Below, in pieces: positions 1 through 6,660 of a stretch of 11,380 nucleotides of DNA. The DNA is from Pseudomonadota bacterium (GTDB taxonomy: Bacteria; Pseudomonadota; Alphaproteobacteria; Acetobacterales; Acetobacteraceae): assembly GCA_021845835.1 (NCBI GenBank), contig JAJZVE010000084.1, positions 1-11,380 on the forward strand. Reading direction: 5' to 3'. A program made the translations under genes and the position numbers. Numbering within the stretch: position 1 is the first letter of the stretch; every line of letters starts with the position of its first letter. The notes below the pieces were generated by a model. The model was given only the letters and a program-made list of their open reading frames with translations. It made no database searches and had not been told where the DNA came from.

Positions 1-904
1 GCGGCAGCGCCCGCGCCACCGCCCGCGCCGCCGCGGCGGCGGCGCGCCGTTCCAGTCCGGGATCCAGCGGGCTGCCGGCAAGCTCGCGCCCGTCCGCACC
101 GACGACGCGCACCGCCTGATCGAGTCCCGCCAGCGTGAAGCGCCGCGGCCGGGCGAGCGGGCGCGGCGTCGGCATGTCGGTATCGCGCGCGGTCAGCCGC
201 CGCGCCGGGCCGCCGCCGAGCGGGATCAAGGTCAGCTCCGGGTCGCGGCCGGCGTCGGCAGGGTGCCAGGCCCAGCCCTCCAGCACGCCGTCGCGCGCCG
301 TGACCACCCCTTCGACGCGCCGGAGCTGCGCCGCCTGGATCGGGCTGCCGAGCAGATGCATGCCGTCGCGCGTCACGGCAACCTCGCGCGCCGCGGCGGG
401 AACGCGCCGGCCGCGCAGCGGCGCGCCATCGACGGTCACACGCGACCGGCCGTCGCCGCCGCCGCCCAGTACCAGCGTGCCGTCGCGCCGCAGCCCGCAC
501 CAGCCCGGCGCCCCCGTGCGCGCCGCCAGTTCCGTCGCCAGCGATGTCAACGGCCGCGGCTCGGCGACGACATGGCGCGACAGCGCCGCGGCGAGCGAGG
601 CCGCCGCCGCCGCCAACGCGCCCTGGCGGCGCTGCGCCGCGGCAAGGCCGAGCCACACCTCCTGCACGTCGTGGCGTTCCGCGAGCGCCGCGAGCAGCGG
701 CACGGCGCCGGGATCGCCGAGCGCCAGCAGCGCCAGCCCGAGCGTCAGCGCCACGGTGTCGTCCTCGGCGGCGATCTGCCGCTCCCGCTGCAGCCAGGGC
801 AGCGCCGCCGCCGGATCGCCGGCGGAAAGCAGCGCCTGGCCACGCAGCAGGGCGGCGCGGGCGGCTTCGCCCTCGGCTTCCTGGCGGGTGCGCGGCCGGG
901 TCAG
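1..904 (-). CDS. TPR-containing protein with GWAW-type domain, possibly a glycosyltransferase N-terminus (partial, runs off left edge)
   Basis: This open frame of about 300 codons on the minus strand continues past the left edge. The first ~115 residues are TPR-like, with helix pairs such as LLSAGDPAAALPWLQR and VWLGLAAAQRRQGALAAAAA. A beta-rich part follows, containing GWCGLRRDGTLVL and, near residue 205, the motif VTARDGVLEGWAWHPADAG. It ends in the window with an Ala/Arg-rich helix. From memory, similar GWAW-type modules precede glycosyltransferase domains in Rhodospirillales proteins, but the catalytic part would lie outside the window, so the function is open. It is the fourth gene of the secretion operon. 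The start is unresolved: after an in-frame stop at 973-971 there is no ATG, GTG or TTG before the TPR region. The best fit is CTG at 904-902, overlapping the TGA of the Sel1 gene (CTGA). The first GTG is at 754 and the first ATG at 361; both would remove TPR sequence. Confidence 0.65.
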   Translation of the reverse strand, partial: MTRPRTRQEAEGEAARAALLRGQALLSAGDPAAALPWLQRERQIAAEDDTVALTLGLALLALGDPGAVPLLAALAERHDVQEVWLGLAAAQRRQGALAAAAASLAAALSRHVVAEPRPLTSLATELAARTGAPGWCGLRRDGTLVLGGGGDGRSRVTVDGAPLRGRRVPAAAREVAVTRDGMHLLGSPIQAAQLRRVEGVVTARDGVLEGWAWHPADAGRDPELTLIPLGGGPARRLTARDTDMPTPRPLARPRRFTLAGLDQAVRVVGADGRELAGSPLDPGLERRAAAAAARAVARALP

Positions 905-2697
905 TGTGCCATCGCCGGCGCGGCCGGCGCGGCTTCCGCCGTCGGTGCCGGCGGCGGCAGGGCAGCGAGGTCACCGCGCGCATCCTCCAGCCCTTGCGCC
1001 ACCGCGCGCTCCAGCCAGGTCCGCGCCTCCGCCGGATCGGCCGTGCCAGCCAGCCCGCGCGCGAGATAGCGGCCGAGCATCATCTGCGCATGCGCGTGTC
1101 CGCGCTCCGCCGCGGCGCGGAACCAGGTCTGCGCCGCCGCACGGTCCCACGGCACATCATGGCCGCCGCCAAACATGGCGCCGAGGGCGAACATCGCGCC
1201 GGCATGGCCGTGATTCGCCGCCTTCTGGAACAGCGCCAGCGCCGCCGGATGGTCGCGCGCGCCACCGCGGCCGTTCACCAGCATCTCGGCGAGTGCAACC
1301 TGCGCGTCCACCATGCCGGCATCGGCGGCGCGCTTGATCCAGGCGCGCCCGTCCTCGACGTTCGGCGCGACGCCGCGGCCCTCGCTCAGCATGCGGCCGT
1401 ACCAGTACTGGGCATTGACCACGCCCTCGGCGGCGCGGCGCAGCCACTGCGCCGCCTGCGCATCGTCGCGCTCCACGCCGACGCCCTGCGCGAGACAGAT
1501 GCCGTAATTGTAGGCCGCGACCAGGTCCCCCGCCGTTGCCGCCTGCTCGAACCATTCGCGCGTCCGCACGGCGTCGTCCGGTTCCGCCTGACCGCGCAGC
1601 ACCAGCGTCGCCAGGTCGTGGCGCGCCTGCGTGTCGCCGGCCTCGCCGGAGACGCGGAACCAGCGCGCCGCCTCGGTCGGGTCGCGCGGCACGCCGGCGC
1701 CGGTGAGATACAGCATGCCGAGCGCCCGCGCCGCCGTCTTGTGTCCGGCCTCGGCGGCACGGCGGAACCACAGCGCCGCCTCGGTATGGTTGGGCGGCAG
1801 CTCGCCGCCGCGGGCATAGAGGTCGCCGACCAGCGCCGCCGCCTCCGGGTCGCCGGCCAGACCGGCGCGGCGCAGCCAGGATTCCGCGTCCTGCAGGTTA
1901 CGCTCGACGCCGCGCCCCTCCAGCAGCGCCAGCCCGTAGCGCGCCTGCGCCGAGCGCACCCCTTTCTCGGCCGCCAGCCGGAACAGTTCGGTGGAGCGCA
2001 CCTCGTCGCGCGGCACGCCCTGGCCGAACAGGGTGAGCACGCCAAGCAGGTATTGCGCCGTGGCGAGGCCCGACTCCGCCGCTTTGGCGAGCTCGGCGGC
2101 GCCCGCCGCCTGTTCCTCGGGGGTCCTGGCCCGCCGCAGCAGCGCCATGCCGTAGCCGAGCTGGCCCTGCGGGGAATTGGCGTCGGCCGACCTGCGATAC
2201 CATTCCTCCGCCGCCGCCAGGTCGCGCAGCGAGTCCGGGCCGGACGTCAGGACGTAGCCGAGCAGCGCCTGCCCCTCGGCCGATCCGCCCTCGGCGGCGC
2301 GGCGCGCCCAGTGCGCGGCCTTGTCGAAATCCGGCTGCACCGCGCCGCCGGCCGCTGCGGTGGCGAACAGCGCCGAGCCGGTCTGCGCCGCCTCCGCCGC
2401 GACCCCGGTCACGCCGTGCAAGTACAGGGCACCGAGCAGCGACTGCGCATCGACATAACCCCGCTCGGCGGCCTTCTCCAGCCACCGCGCCGCCTCGACC
2501 GCGCTGGGCGGCACGCCGCCCGCCTCCAGATAGGCGCGGCCGACCAGGTACTCGGCCTCGGCGATGCCGGCCCGCGCCGCCTTGGCGAGCAGCGGGAACG
2601 CATCCTTCCGCTTGCCTGCCTCGATCAGCAGGCGCGCCCGCTTCAGCGCCCCGCTGGCCGAGCCAAGGCCGGCCAGCCGGCCCATGAGCCCCGCCAT
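901..2697 (-). CDS. Sel1-repeat (SLR/TPR-like) protein, about 14 repeats
   Basis: This 598-residue protein is built almost entirely of ~36-residue Sel1-like repeats of the form AG...A...LG..Y..G.GV..D...AA.WFRRAAE. I count about 14 from residue ~44 to ~575, for example AGHKTAARALGMLYLTGAGV with AARWFR, and RGHAHAQMMLGRYLARGL. Repeat 2 is interrupted by an insertion near residues 95-120. The protein ends in a Pro/Ala-rich tail. I see no signal peptide or membrane segment, so it is probably cytoplasmic, or reaches the membrane through partners. Sel1 repeats form alpha-solenoids that scaffold protein-protein contacts, so no enzymatic role is implied. The ATG at 2697 has a GGAGGG ribosome site at 2711-2706 with 8 nt spacing. 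It follows the HlyD-family gene by 30 bp and its TGA touches the next gene. The position suggests an accessory, docking or assembly role for the exporter or its cargo (inference). Confidence 0.9.
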   Translation of the reverse strand: MAGLMGRLAGLGSASGALKRARLLIEAGKRKDAFPLLAKAARAGIAEAEYLVGRAYLEAGGVPPSAVEAARWLEKAAERGYVDAQSLLGALYLHGVTGVAAEAAQTGSALFATAAAGGAVQPDFDKAAHWARRAAEGGSAEGQALLGYVLTSGPDSLRDLAAAEEWYRRSADANSPQGQLGYGMALLRRARTPEEQAAGAAELAKAAESGLATAQYLLGVLTLFGQGVPRDEVRSTELFRLAAEKGVRSAQARYGLALLEGRGVERNLQDAESWLRRAGLAGDPEAAALVGDLYARGGELPPNHTEAALWFRRAAEAGHKTAARALGMLYLTGAGVPRDPTEAARWFRVSGEAGDTQARHDLATLVLRGQAEPDDAVRTREWFEQAATAGDLVAAYNYGICLAQGVGVERDDAQAAQWLRRAAEGVVNAQYWYGRMLSEGRGVAPNVEDGRAWIKRAADAGMVDAQVALAEMLVNGRGGARDHPAALALFQKAANHGHAGAMFALGAMFGGGHDVPWDRAAAQTWFRAAAERGHAHAQMMLGRYLARGLAGTADPAEARTWLERAVAQGLEDARGDLAALPPPAPTAEAAPAAPAMAH

Positions 2698-2727
2698 CGT
2701 CTCAGCCCTCCGCGCCGCCGGGCAGGG

Positions 2728-4164
2728 TCATGTCGGCTCCTGCCCGCCGCCGGAGAGGAACGGCACCATGCGATCAAGCAGGTATTGCAGGACCGTCCGC
2801 TGGCCGACCTTGATATCGACCTCCAGCGGCATGCCCGGCTTGAGGCTGAAGCTCTCCGGCGGATGGCGCAGCTTGAGCTGGTCGATCGAGATGAAGGCGC
2901 GATAGTAATAGACGTTCGCGGTGCCGTTGTTCTGCGGCGAGCTGGAGGAAAGGTTCGGCATCGTCGCCTGCGGGTTCGTGATGCCTTCCTGCGCATTGGT
3001 AAAGCTGTCGGCGCTGACGCGGGTAACATGGCCGAGCGCATAGCCGTACTGGAAATACGGCAGCGTATCGAACTTGATCGACGCCGGGTCGTCGATCTTG
3101 ACGAAGCCCGCGGTGCCGCCGTCGATCATCGCCACCACTTCCAGCGGGGCGTCGACCGGCACCGTGGTCATCAGTTCCGCGCCGGCCTGCAGCACCGTCC
3201 CCGGCGCCACGCGCGACACGCTGAGCACGATCGAATCCTCCGGCGCGCGCATATCCACCAGCTTGCGCCGCAGTTCGTTCTTCGCCGTCTGGCCGCGCAT
3301 GTCGGAGAGCAGCCGCTCCTGCTGGCTCTCGTCCGTCTGCGTGTCCGCGTACCACTTGTGCCGCCAGCCGTCGCGCTCGGCGGTCATGCTGGCGAGGTCG
3401 CGGCTGGCGCCGACCAGCGCCTGCTGGGCATCGGCGAGCCTCTGCTGTCCGGTCTCGCGCTCCAGCTCGGCCTGGTAGGTGTTGAGCTTGCTGCCGACCT
3501 GCAGCCGCTCCAACTGCTTGCGGATATCCTCGACCGACTGCAGCTTGCCGAGCTGCTTGGTCAGACTGGTGACATCGGCCTGCGCCATCTGCAGCTTGGC
3601 CTGCAGGCTGGCGATCTTCTGGTCGTAGTCTTCGATCGTGAAGACGAACTGCTGGTGGCGCTGCAGATAGGCCAGCTCCTCCAGTTGCGCGTACTGCGTG
3701 CCGTCGGAGACGTACGGCTTGTCGGCCAGTTCGGCCTTCATGCGATTGACCTGCGCCTGCAGACTCTGCATCTGCGCCGTGGTCGCCTTCTCGTCGCTGG
3801 CCGCAAAGGTGGGATCGAGCTCGGCGAGCAGATCGCCCTTCTTCACCGTCTGGCCTTCCTTGACGAAAATCCGGCGCACGATGGCGGTTTCCAGCGGTTG
3901 CACGATCACGTTCGGCGATTGCGCCAGGATCACGCCGGGGCTGGTGACCAGCCGGTCAACCGACACCACACCGGAGATCACGAAGCTGGCGACGACCAGA
4001 CTGGACAGCATCCAGGTGGTGACGCGGGCCCCCATCGGCGGCGGCCGCGTCACCAGCGTCAGCGTCGGCGACTGGAACTCCAGCACCGCCTGGCCGGCCG
4101 CGTGCTCGTCGCCGACGAGTGCGACGGCAGCCGCGCCGCGCGAACGGATGAGGCTTTTCGCCAT
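2728..4164 (-). CDS. HlyD-family type I secretion periplasmic adaptor (membrane fusion protein)
   Basis: This 478-residue protein has the membrane-fusion-protein layout. A cytoplasmic N-terminus of ~48 residues is followed by one membrane helix at ~50-70 (WMLSSLVVASFVISGVVS). The first half of a lipoyl domain at ~78-118 carries NVIVQPLETAIVRRIFVKEG and VKKGDLLAELDP. A long coiled-coil region spans ~124-300. The second lipoyl half at ~303-335 reads MRAPEDSIVLSVSRVAPGTV, and a beta-barrel follows. The C-terminus carries the family-typical LKPGMPLEVDIKVGQRTVLQ. It should link the inner-membrane ABC exporter encoded just upstream to a TolC-type channel that is not in this window. A Ser/Asn-rich insertion (residues ~387-418) in the C-terminal barrel is unusual. 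The ATG at 4164 is 3 bp after the exporter stop, with a good ribosome site (AAGGAGA, 4178-4172), which supports translational coupling. Length is normal for the family. Confidence 0.95.
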   Translation of the reverse strand: MAKSLIRSRGAAAVALVGDEHAAGQAVLEFQSPTLTLVTRPPPMGARVTTWMLSSLVVASFVISGVVSVDRLVTSPGVILAQSPNVIVQPLETAIVRRIFVKEGQTVKKGDLLAELDPTFAASDEKATTAQMQSLQAQVNRMKAELADKPYVSDGTQYAQLEELAYLQRHQQFVFTIEDYDQKIASLQAKLQMAQADVTSLTKQLGKLQSVEDIRKQLERLQVGSKLNTYQAELERETGQQRLADAQQALVGASRDLASMTAERDGWRHKWYADTQTDESQQERLLSDMRGQTAKNELRRKLVDMRAPEDSIVLSVSRVAPGTVLQAGAELMTTVPVDAPLEVVAMIDGGTAGFVKIDDPASIKFDTLPYFQYGYALGHVTRVSADSFTNAQEGITNPQATMPNLSSSSPQNNGTANVYYYRAFISIDQLKLRHPPESFSLKPGMPLEVDIKVGQRTVLQYLLDRMVPFLSGGGQEPT

Positions 4165-4167
4165 CGC

Positions 4168-6405
4168 TCAGTCTCCTTGCGCCAGCACCGGCACGCCGCC
4201 GCGCGGCGGAGCCGGGCTCTCCAGATGCCGGTTCTGCTGCAACCACAACTGCCGATAGATGGAGCAACGTTCCAGCAGCACCAGATGCGGCGCCATGTCC
4301 AGCACCTTGCCGTGGTCGATGACGAGGATCTGGTCGCATTCGGTAAGCGAGGTCAGGCGGTGCGAGACGATCAACATCGTCCGCCCCTTGCCGATGCGCG
4401 TCAGATTGGCGTTGACCAGCGCCTCGCTCTCCGGGTCGAGCGCGCTGGTCGCCTCGTCCAGGATCAGCAGGCGCGGATCGTGGATCAGCGCGCGCGCGAT
4501 CGCCAGCCGCTGCCGCTGCCCGCCGGACAGGTTCGGCGAGCCTTCCTCGATCCAGGTCTCGTAGCCGTTCGGCATGCGCTCGATGAACTCCTCCGCGCCG
4601 GCGAGTCGCGCCGCGCGCACCGCGTCGGACAGCGTCAGACCCGGACGGCCGGCGATGATGTTCTCGCGGATGGAGCCGCGGAACAGGAAATTCTCCTGCA
4701 GCACGACGCCGAAATTACGCCGCAGGTGCCCGAGGTTGATCTCGCGCAGGTCGTTGCCGTCGAGCTTGAGGTAGCCCTCGTAGTCGCGCGAGATGCCCTG
4801 CAGCAGGCGCGCGATGGTGGACTTGCCCGAGCCGCTCTTGCCGACGAGACCGAGCATGGTGCCGGCCGGTATCTCGAAGCTCACGCCGTCCAGCGCCCGC
4901 GCCTTGGTGCCGGGATAGGTGTAGTTCACCTTGACGAACTGCAGCGAGCCCTCGATCTTCGGCCGCAGGCCGGCCGACGGGTTGGCTGCTTCAGGTGGGT
5001 TGTTGATCACCGACTGCACGAAGCCGACGGCGAGCCGCACTTCCTGCAGGTCGTCCATCAGCCGCGCCAGGCTGATCAGCGGCTGCGCGACGCGACCGGA
5101 GATCATCATGAAGCCGATCAGCGCGCCCGGATCGATGCTGCCCGGCGAGACGATGGCGAACAGCGCGCCGATCAGCACGATGCCGCGGCTCATCAGGCCC
5201 TCGATCGGGTTCGCCAGCGTCTGCGGCCAGTTGGAGAGATCGGAGGCCTCCAGCTTGAGCTGGACGGACGTGGCGGTACGCCGGTCCCACAGGTCGCGCT
5301 GCTGCGACTCCAGCGCCAGCGACTTGATGGTGCGGATGCCGTGCAGCGTTTCGACCAGCACGCTGCTCTTTTCCGTCTCGGCCATGATCCAGCGGCCGAT
5401 GGCGCGCTGCACCGGCCCCATATAGACCATGACGATCAGCGCGATCAGCCCGGCGCACACCAGGGTGATCCAGGCGAGCGTCGGCTGCAGCAGGAAGATC
5501 ACCGGGATCAGCACCAGCAGCATCACCAGGTCGAGCATGGTGGTCAGCATGCGGCCGGTGAGAAAGTCGCGGATCTTGTTGACCTGGGCGATCTTGTAGG
5601 TGATCTGGCCGGCCTGCTGGCGCTCGAAGTAGTCGAGCGGCAGGCGCAGCATGCGCTTGAAGATGTGCAGGCTGATCTTGGCATCGACGCGCGCGCCGAC
5701 GACATACGTGATCTTGCGCCGCACGTAGTTCAGGATGGTCTCGTAGGCGAGGGCGACGATGAAGAAGGTGCCGATCAGCGCCAGCGTGGAGACGCTGCGG
5801 TAGGTGAGCACCCGGTTCAGGGTCATCATCACCATGATCGGCGGCACCAGCGTCAGCAGCGACAGCGCGAAGGAGCCGAACAGCATGTCACGGAGCAGCC
5901 TGTGCTCCTTGCGCACCACGCCCCAGACCCACAGGAAGTTGAACGGCGCGTTCTCGTCGGTCAGTTCGCGGATGGCGCGGAGCAGCAGCGTCTCGCCCGA
6001 CCAGACCTGCGACAGCCGCAGTTCATCGACCGCGATCGGCGGGTCGGACGACGGCGCGCGCGGATCCTTCAGCCAGACGATGTTGCGCGCCGGATCGACG
6101 GTGGTGAGGATGGCGGCGCCGCCATCGCGCAGCAGCAGGATCACCGGCGAGGCGACTTCGATCTTCAGCAGTTGCGTGAAGCGCATGCGCACGGCGCGCG
6201 CCCACAGCCCGCCCCCACGCGCCCATGCGACCAGCGCCGCCGGCTCCGGCACGGTGCCGCGCGGATAGCGCAGCTCGTCACGGTCGAGCTCGACATTGTG
6301 GAAGCGGGCGGCGGCCTCGATCGCCAGCAGGCGCGCCTCCAGCGCGTCGTCCGGGCGGTTCCCGGAGGGTTTCTCGGTGGCAGTCGGCGCTTCGGTCAAG
6401 CTCAC
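4168..6405 (-). CDS. Type I secretion ABC transporter, permease/ATPase fusion with degenerate C39-like domain (HlyB-like)
   Basis: This 745-residue exporter half-transporter probably acts as a dimer in the inner membrane. Residues ~20-142 form a C39-peptidase-like domain. The catalytic Cys is absent: the usual Cys position falls in ARLLAIEAAARFHNVELDRD. The catalytic His is also absent (DGGAAILTT instead of DG-x-HF), so it should not cleave a leader; FHNVELDRDELR resembles HlyB. The transmembrane domain spans ~165-460. The ATPase domain (~485-725) has Walker A GKSGSGKST (522-530), Q-loop Q570, signature LSGGQ (626-630), Walker B LLILD plus E651, and switch H682, all intact. The start is GTG at 6405, chosen because of a strong AAGGAGG site 8 nt upstream and the correct domain start. 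It is the first gene of the minus-strand operon. The cargo is unknown; an RTX or adhesin-type protein with a C-terminal signal is the family expectation. Confidence 0.95.
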   Translation of the reverse strand: MSLTEAPTATEKPSGNRPDDALEARLLAIEAAARFHNVELDRDELRYPRGTVPEPAALVAWARGGGLWARAVRMRFTQLLKIEVASPVILLLRDGGAAILTTVDPARNIVWLKDPRAPSSDPPIAVDELRLSQVWSGETLLLRAIRELTDENAPFNFLWVWGVVRKEHRLLRDMLFGSFALSLLTLVPPIMVMMTLNRVLTYRSVSTLALIGTFFIVALAYETILNYVRRKITYVVGARVDAKISLHIFKRMLRLPLDYFERQQAGQITYKIAQVNKIRDFLTGRMLTTMLDLVMLLVLIPVIFLLQPTLAWITLVCAGLIALIVMVYMGPVQRAIGRWIMAETEKSSVLVETLHGIRTIKSLALESQQRDLWDRRTATSVQLKLEASDLSNWPQTLANPIEGLMSRGIVLIGALFAIVSPGSIDPGALIGFMMISGRVAQPLISLARLMDDLQEVRLAVGFVQSVINNPPEAANPSAGLRPKIEGSLQFVKVNYTYPGTKARALDGVSFEIPAGTMLGLVGKSGSGKSTIARLLQGISRDYEGYLKLDGNDLREINLGHLRRNFGVVLQENFLFRGSIRENIIAGRPGLTLSDAVRAARLAGAEEFIERMPNGYETWIEEGSPNLSGGQRQRLAIARALIHDPRLLILDEATSALDPESEALVNANLTRIGKGRTMLIVSHRLTSLTECDQILVIDHGKVLDMAPHLVLLERCSIYRQLWLQQNRHLESPAPPRGGVPVLAQGD

Positions 6406-6413
6406 GTATCAAA

Positions 6414-6420
6414 CCTCCTT
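6414..6420 (-). promoter_or_regulatory. Ribosome binding site deciding the GTG start of the exporter gene
   Basis: The minus strand reads AAGGAGG, a full anti-SD match, 8 nt before the GTG at 6405-6403. No ATG lies nearby in frame, so this site fixes the translation start. Confidence 0.85.
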
Positions 6421-6431
6421 CGATGGCCGGA

Positions 6432-6462
6432 CGCGACGGAGGGCAAGCCCCACCGTCCCGCG
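6432..6462 (-). repeat. Imperfect GC-rich hairpin in the exporter operon leader
   Basis: The arms GACGG (6435-6439) and CCGTC (6453-6457) flank inner complementary GG/CC blocks and a CAAG/CTTG tetraloop. Outer CGCG arms pair with one extra base. The hairpin lies just upstream (5' on the minus strand) of the exporter ribosome site, about 15 nt away. It does not include the SD itself. In such GC-rich DNA the structure could be fortuitous. Confidence 0.35.
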
Positions 6463-6484
6463 CGCATGCCACGCGATCGAGTAC

Positions 6485-6504
6485 GCCGGCGCATGCGCGC
6501 CGGC
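6485..6504. repeat. Perfect 8-bp inverted repeat with 4-nt loop in the divergent intergenic region
   Basis: GCCGGCGC, loop ATGC, then GCGCCGGC is a perfect 8-bp stem. On the minus strand it would form in the 5' leader of the exporter operon, about 80 nt before the GTG. It has no T tract, so it is not a classic terminator. It could be an operator or a leader stem-loop. Confidence 0.45.
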
Positions 6505-6541
6505 CCGGCCTGGAAACCCCGGACCGCCCCCACCGGGCCAT

Positions 6542-6571
6542 ACCATATCTTCCTCACCGGAAGGTATTCAG
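6542..6571 (-). promoter_or_regulatory. Weak candidate sigma-70-like promoter for the exporter operon
   Basis: On the minus strand, CTGAAT (6571-6566) and TATGGT (6547-6542) are separated by 18 bp. They match the -35 and -10 consensus at about 3/6 and 4/6 positions. If used, transcription would begin near 6535, giving a ~130-nt leader that holds both hairpins. The match is weak and based on eye alone. Confidence 0.2.
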
Positions 6572-6660
6572 GAAACGCCCGGTCTCCTAAACCGTGAATT
6601 GCCCTTTTCATCCGAAGCAGTTCACAGCAGGCTTGGCTGCGTATCACGGGAGCGCGAGAT

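Larger units (their letters stand above)
6406..6660. promoter_or_regulatory. Divergent intergenic region between exporter operon and amidase gene
   Basis: This 255-bp stretch is the only sizeable non-coding region. It should contain promoters for both directions. The part at 6541-6620 is clearly more AT-rich than its surroundings and is the likely promoter zone. I found no strong sigma-70 pair in the plus direction. Two hairpins (6432-6462 and 6485-6504) lie on the exporter side. Open frames crossing it look like read-through shadows, not genes. Confidence 0.5.

Noticed and set aside
135..1337. Plus-strand open frames at the left edge (400 and 268 codons).
   Set aside because: They have Arg/Ser/Pro-rich, domain-free translations. 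The minus strand here encodes a coherent TPR/GWAW-type protein and Sel1 repeats.
901..2697. The ~108-bp spaced similarity along the Sel1 gene as a DNA tandem repeat.
   Set aside because: The periodicity is at the protein level (degenerate ~36-residue repeats). The DNA copies are too diverged to be a recent tandem or CRISPR-like array.
544..6597. A 2017-codon open frame on the plus strand crossing the whole secretion operon antisense.
   Set aside because: It is antisense to four well-supported genes. Its product is a low-complexity Arg/Ala/Gln/His-rich chain without recognisable domains. Long stop-free antisense frames are expected in DNA this GC-rich.
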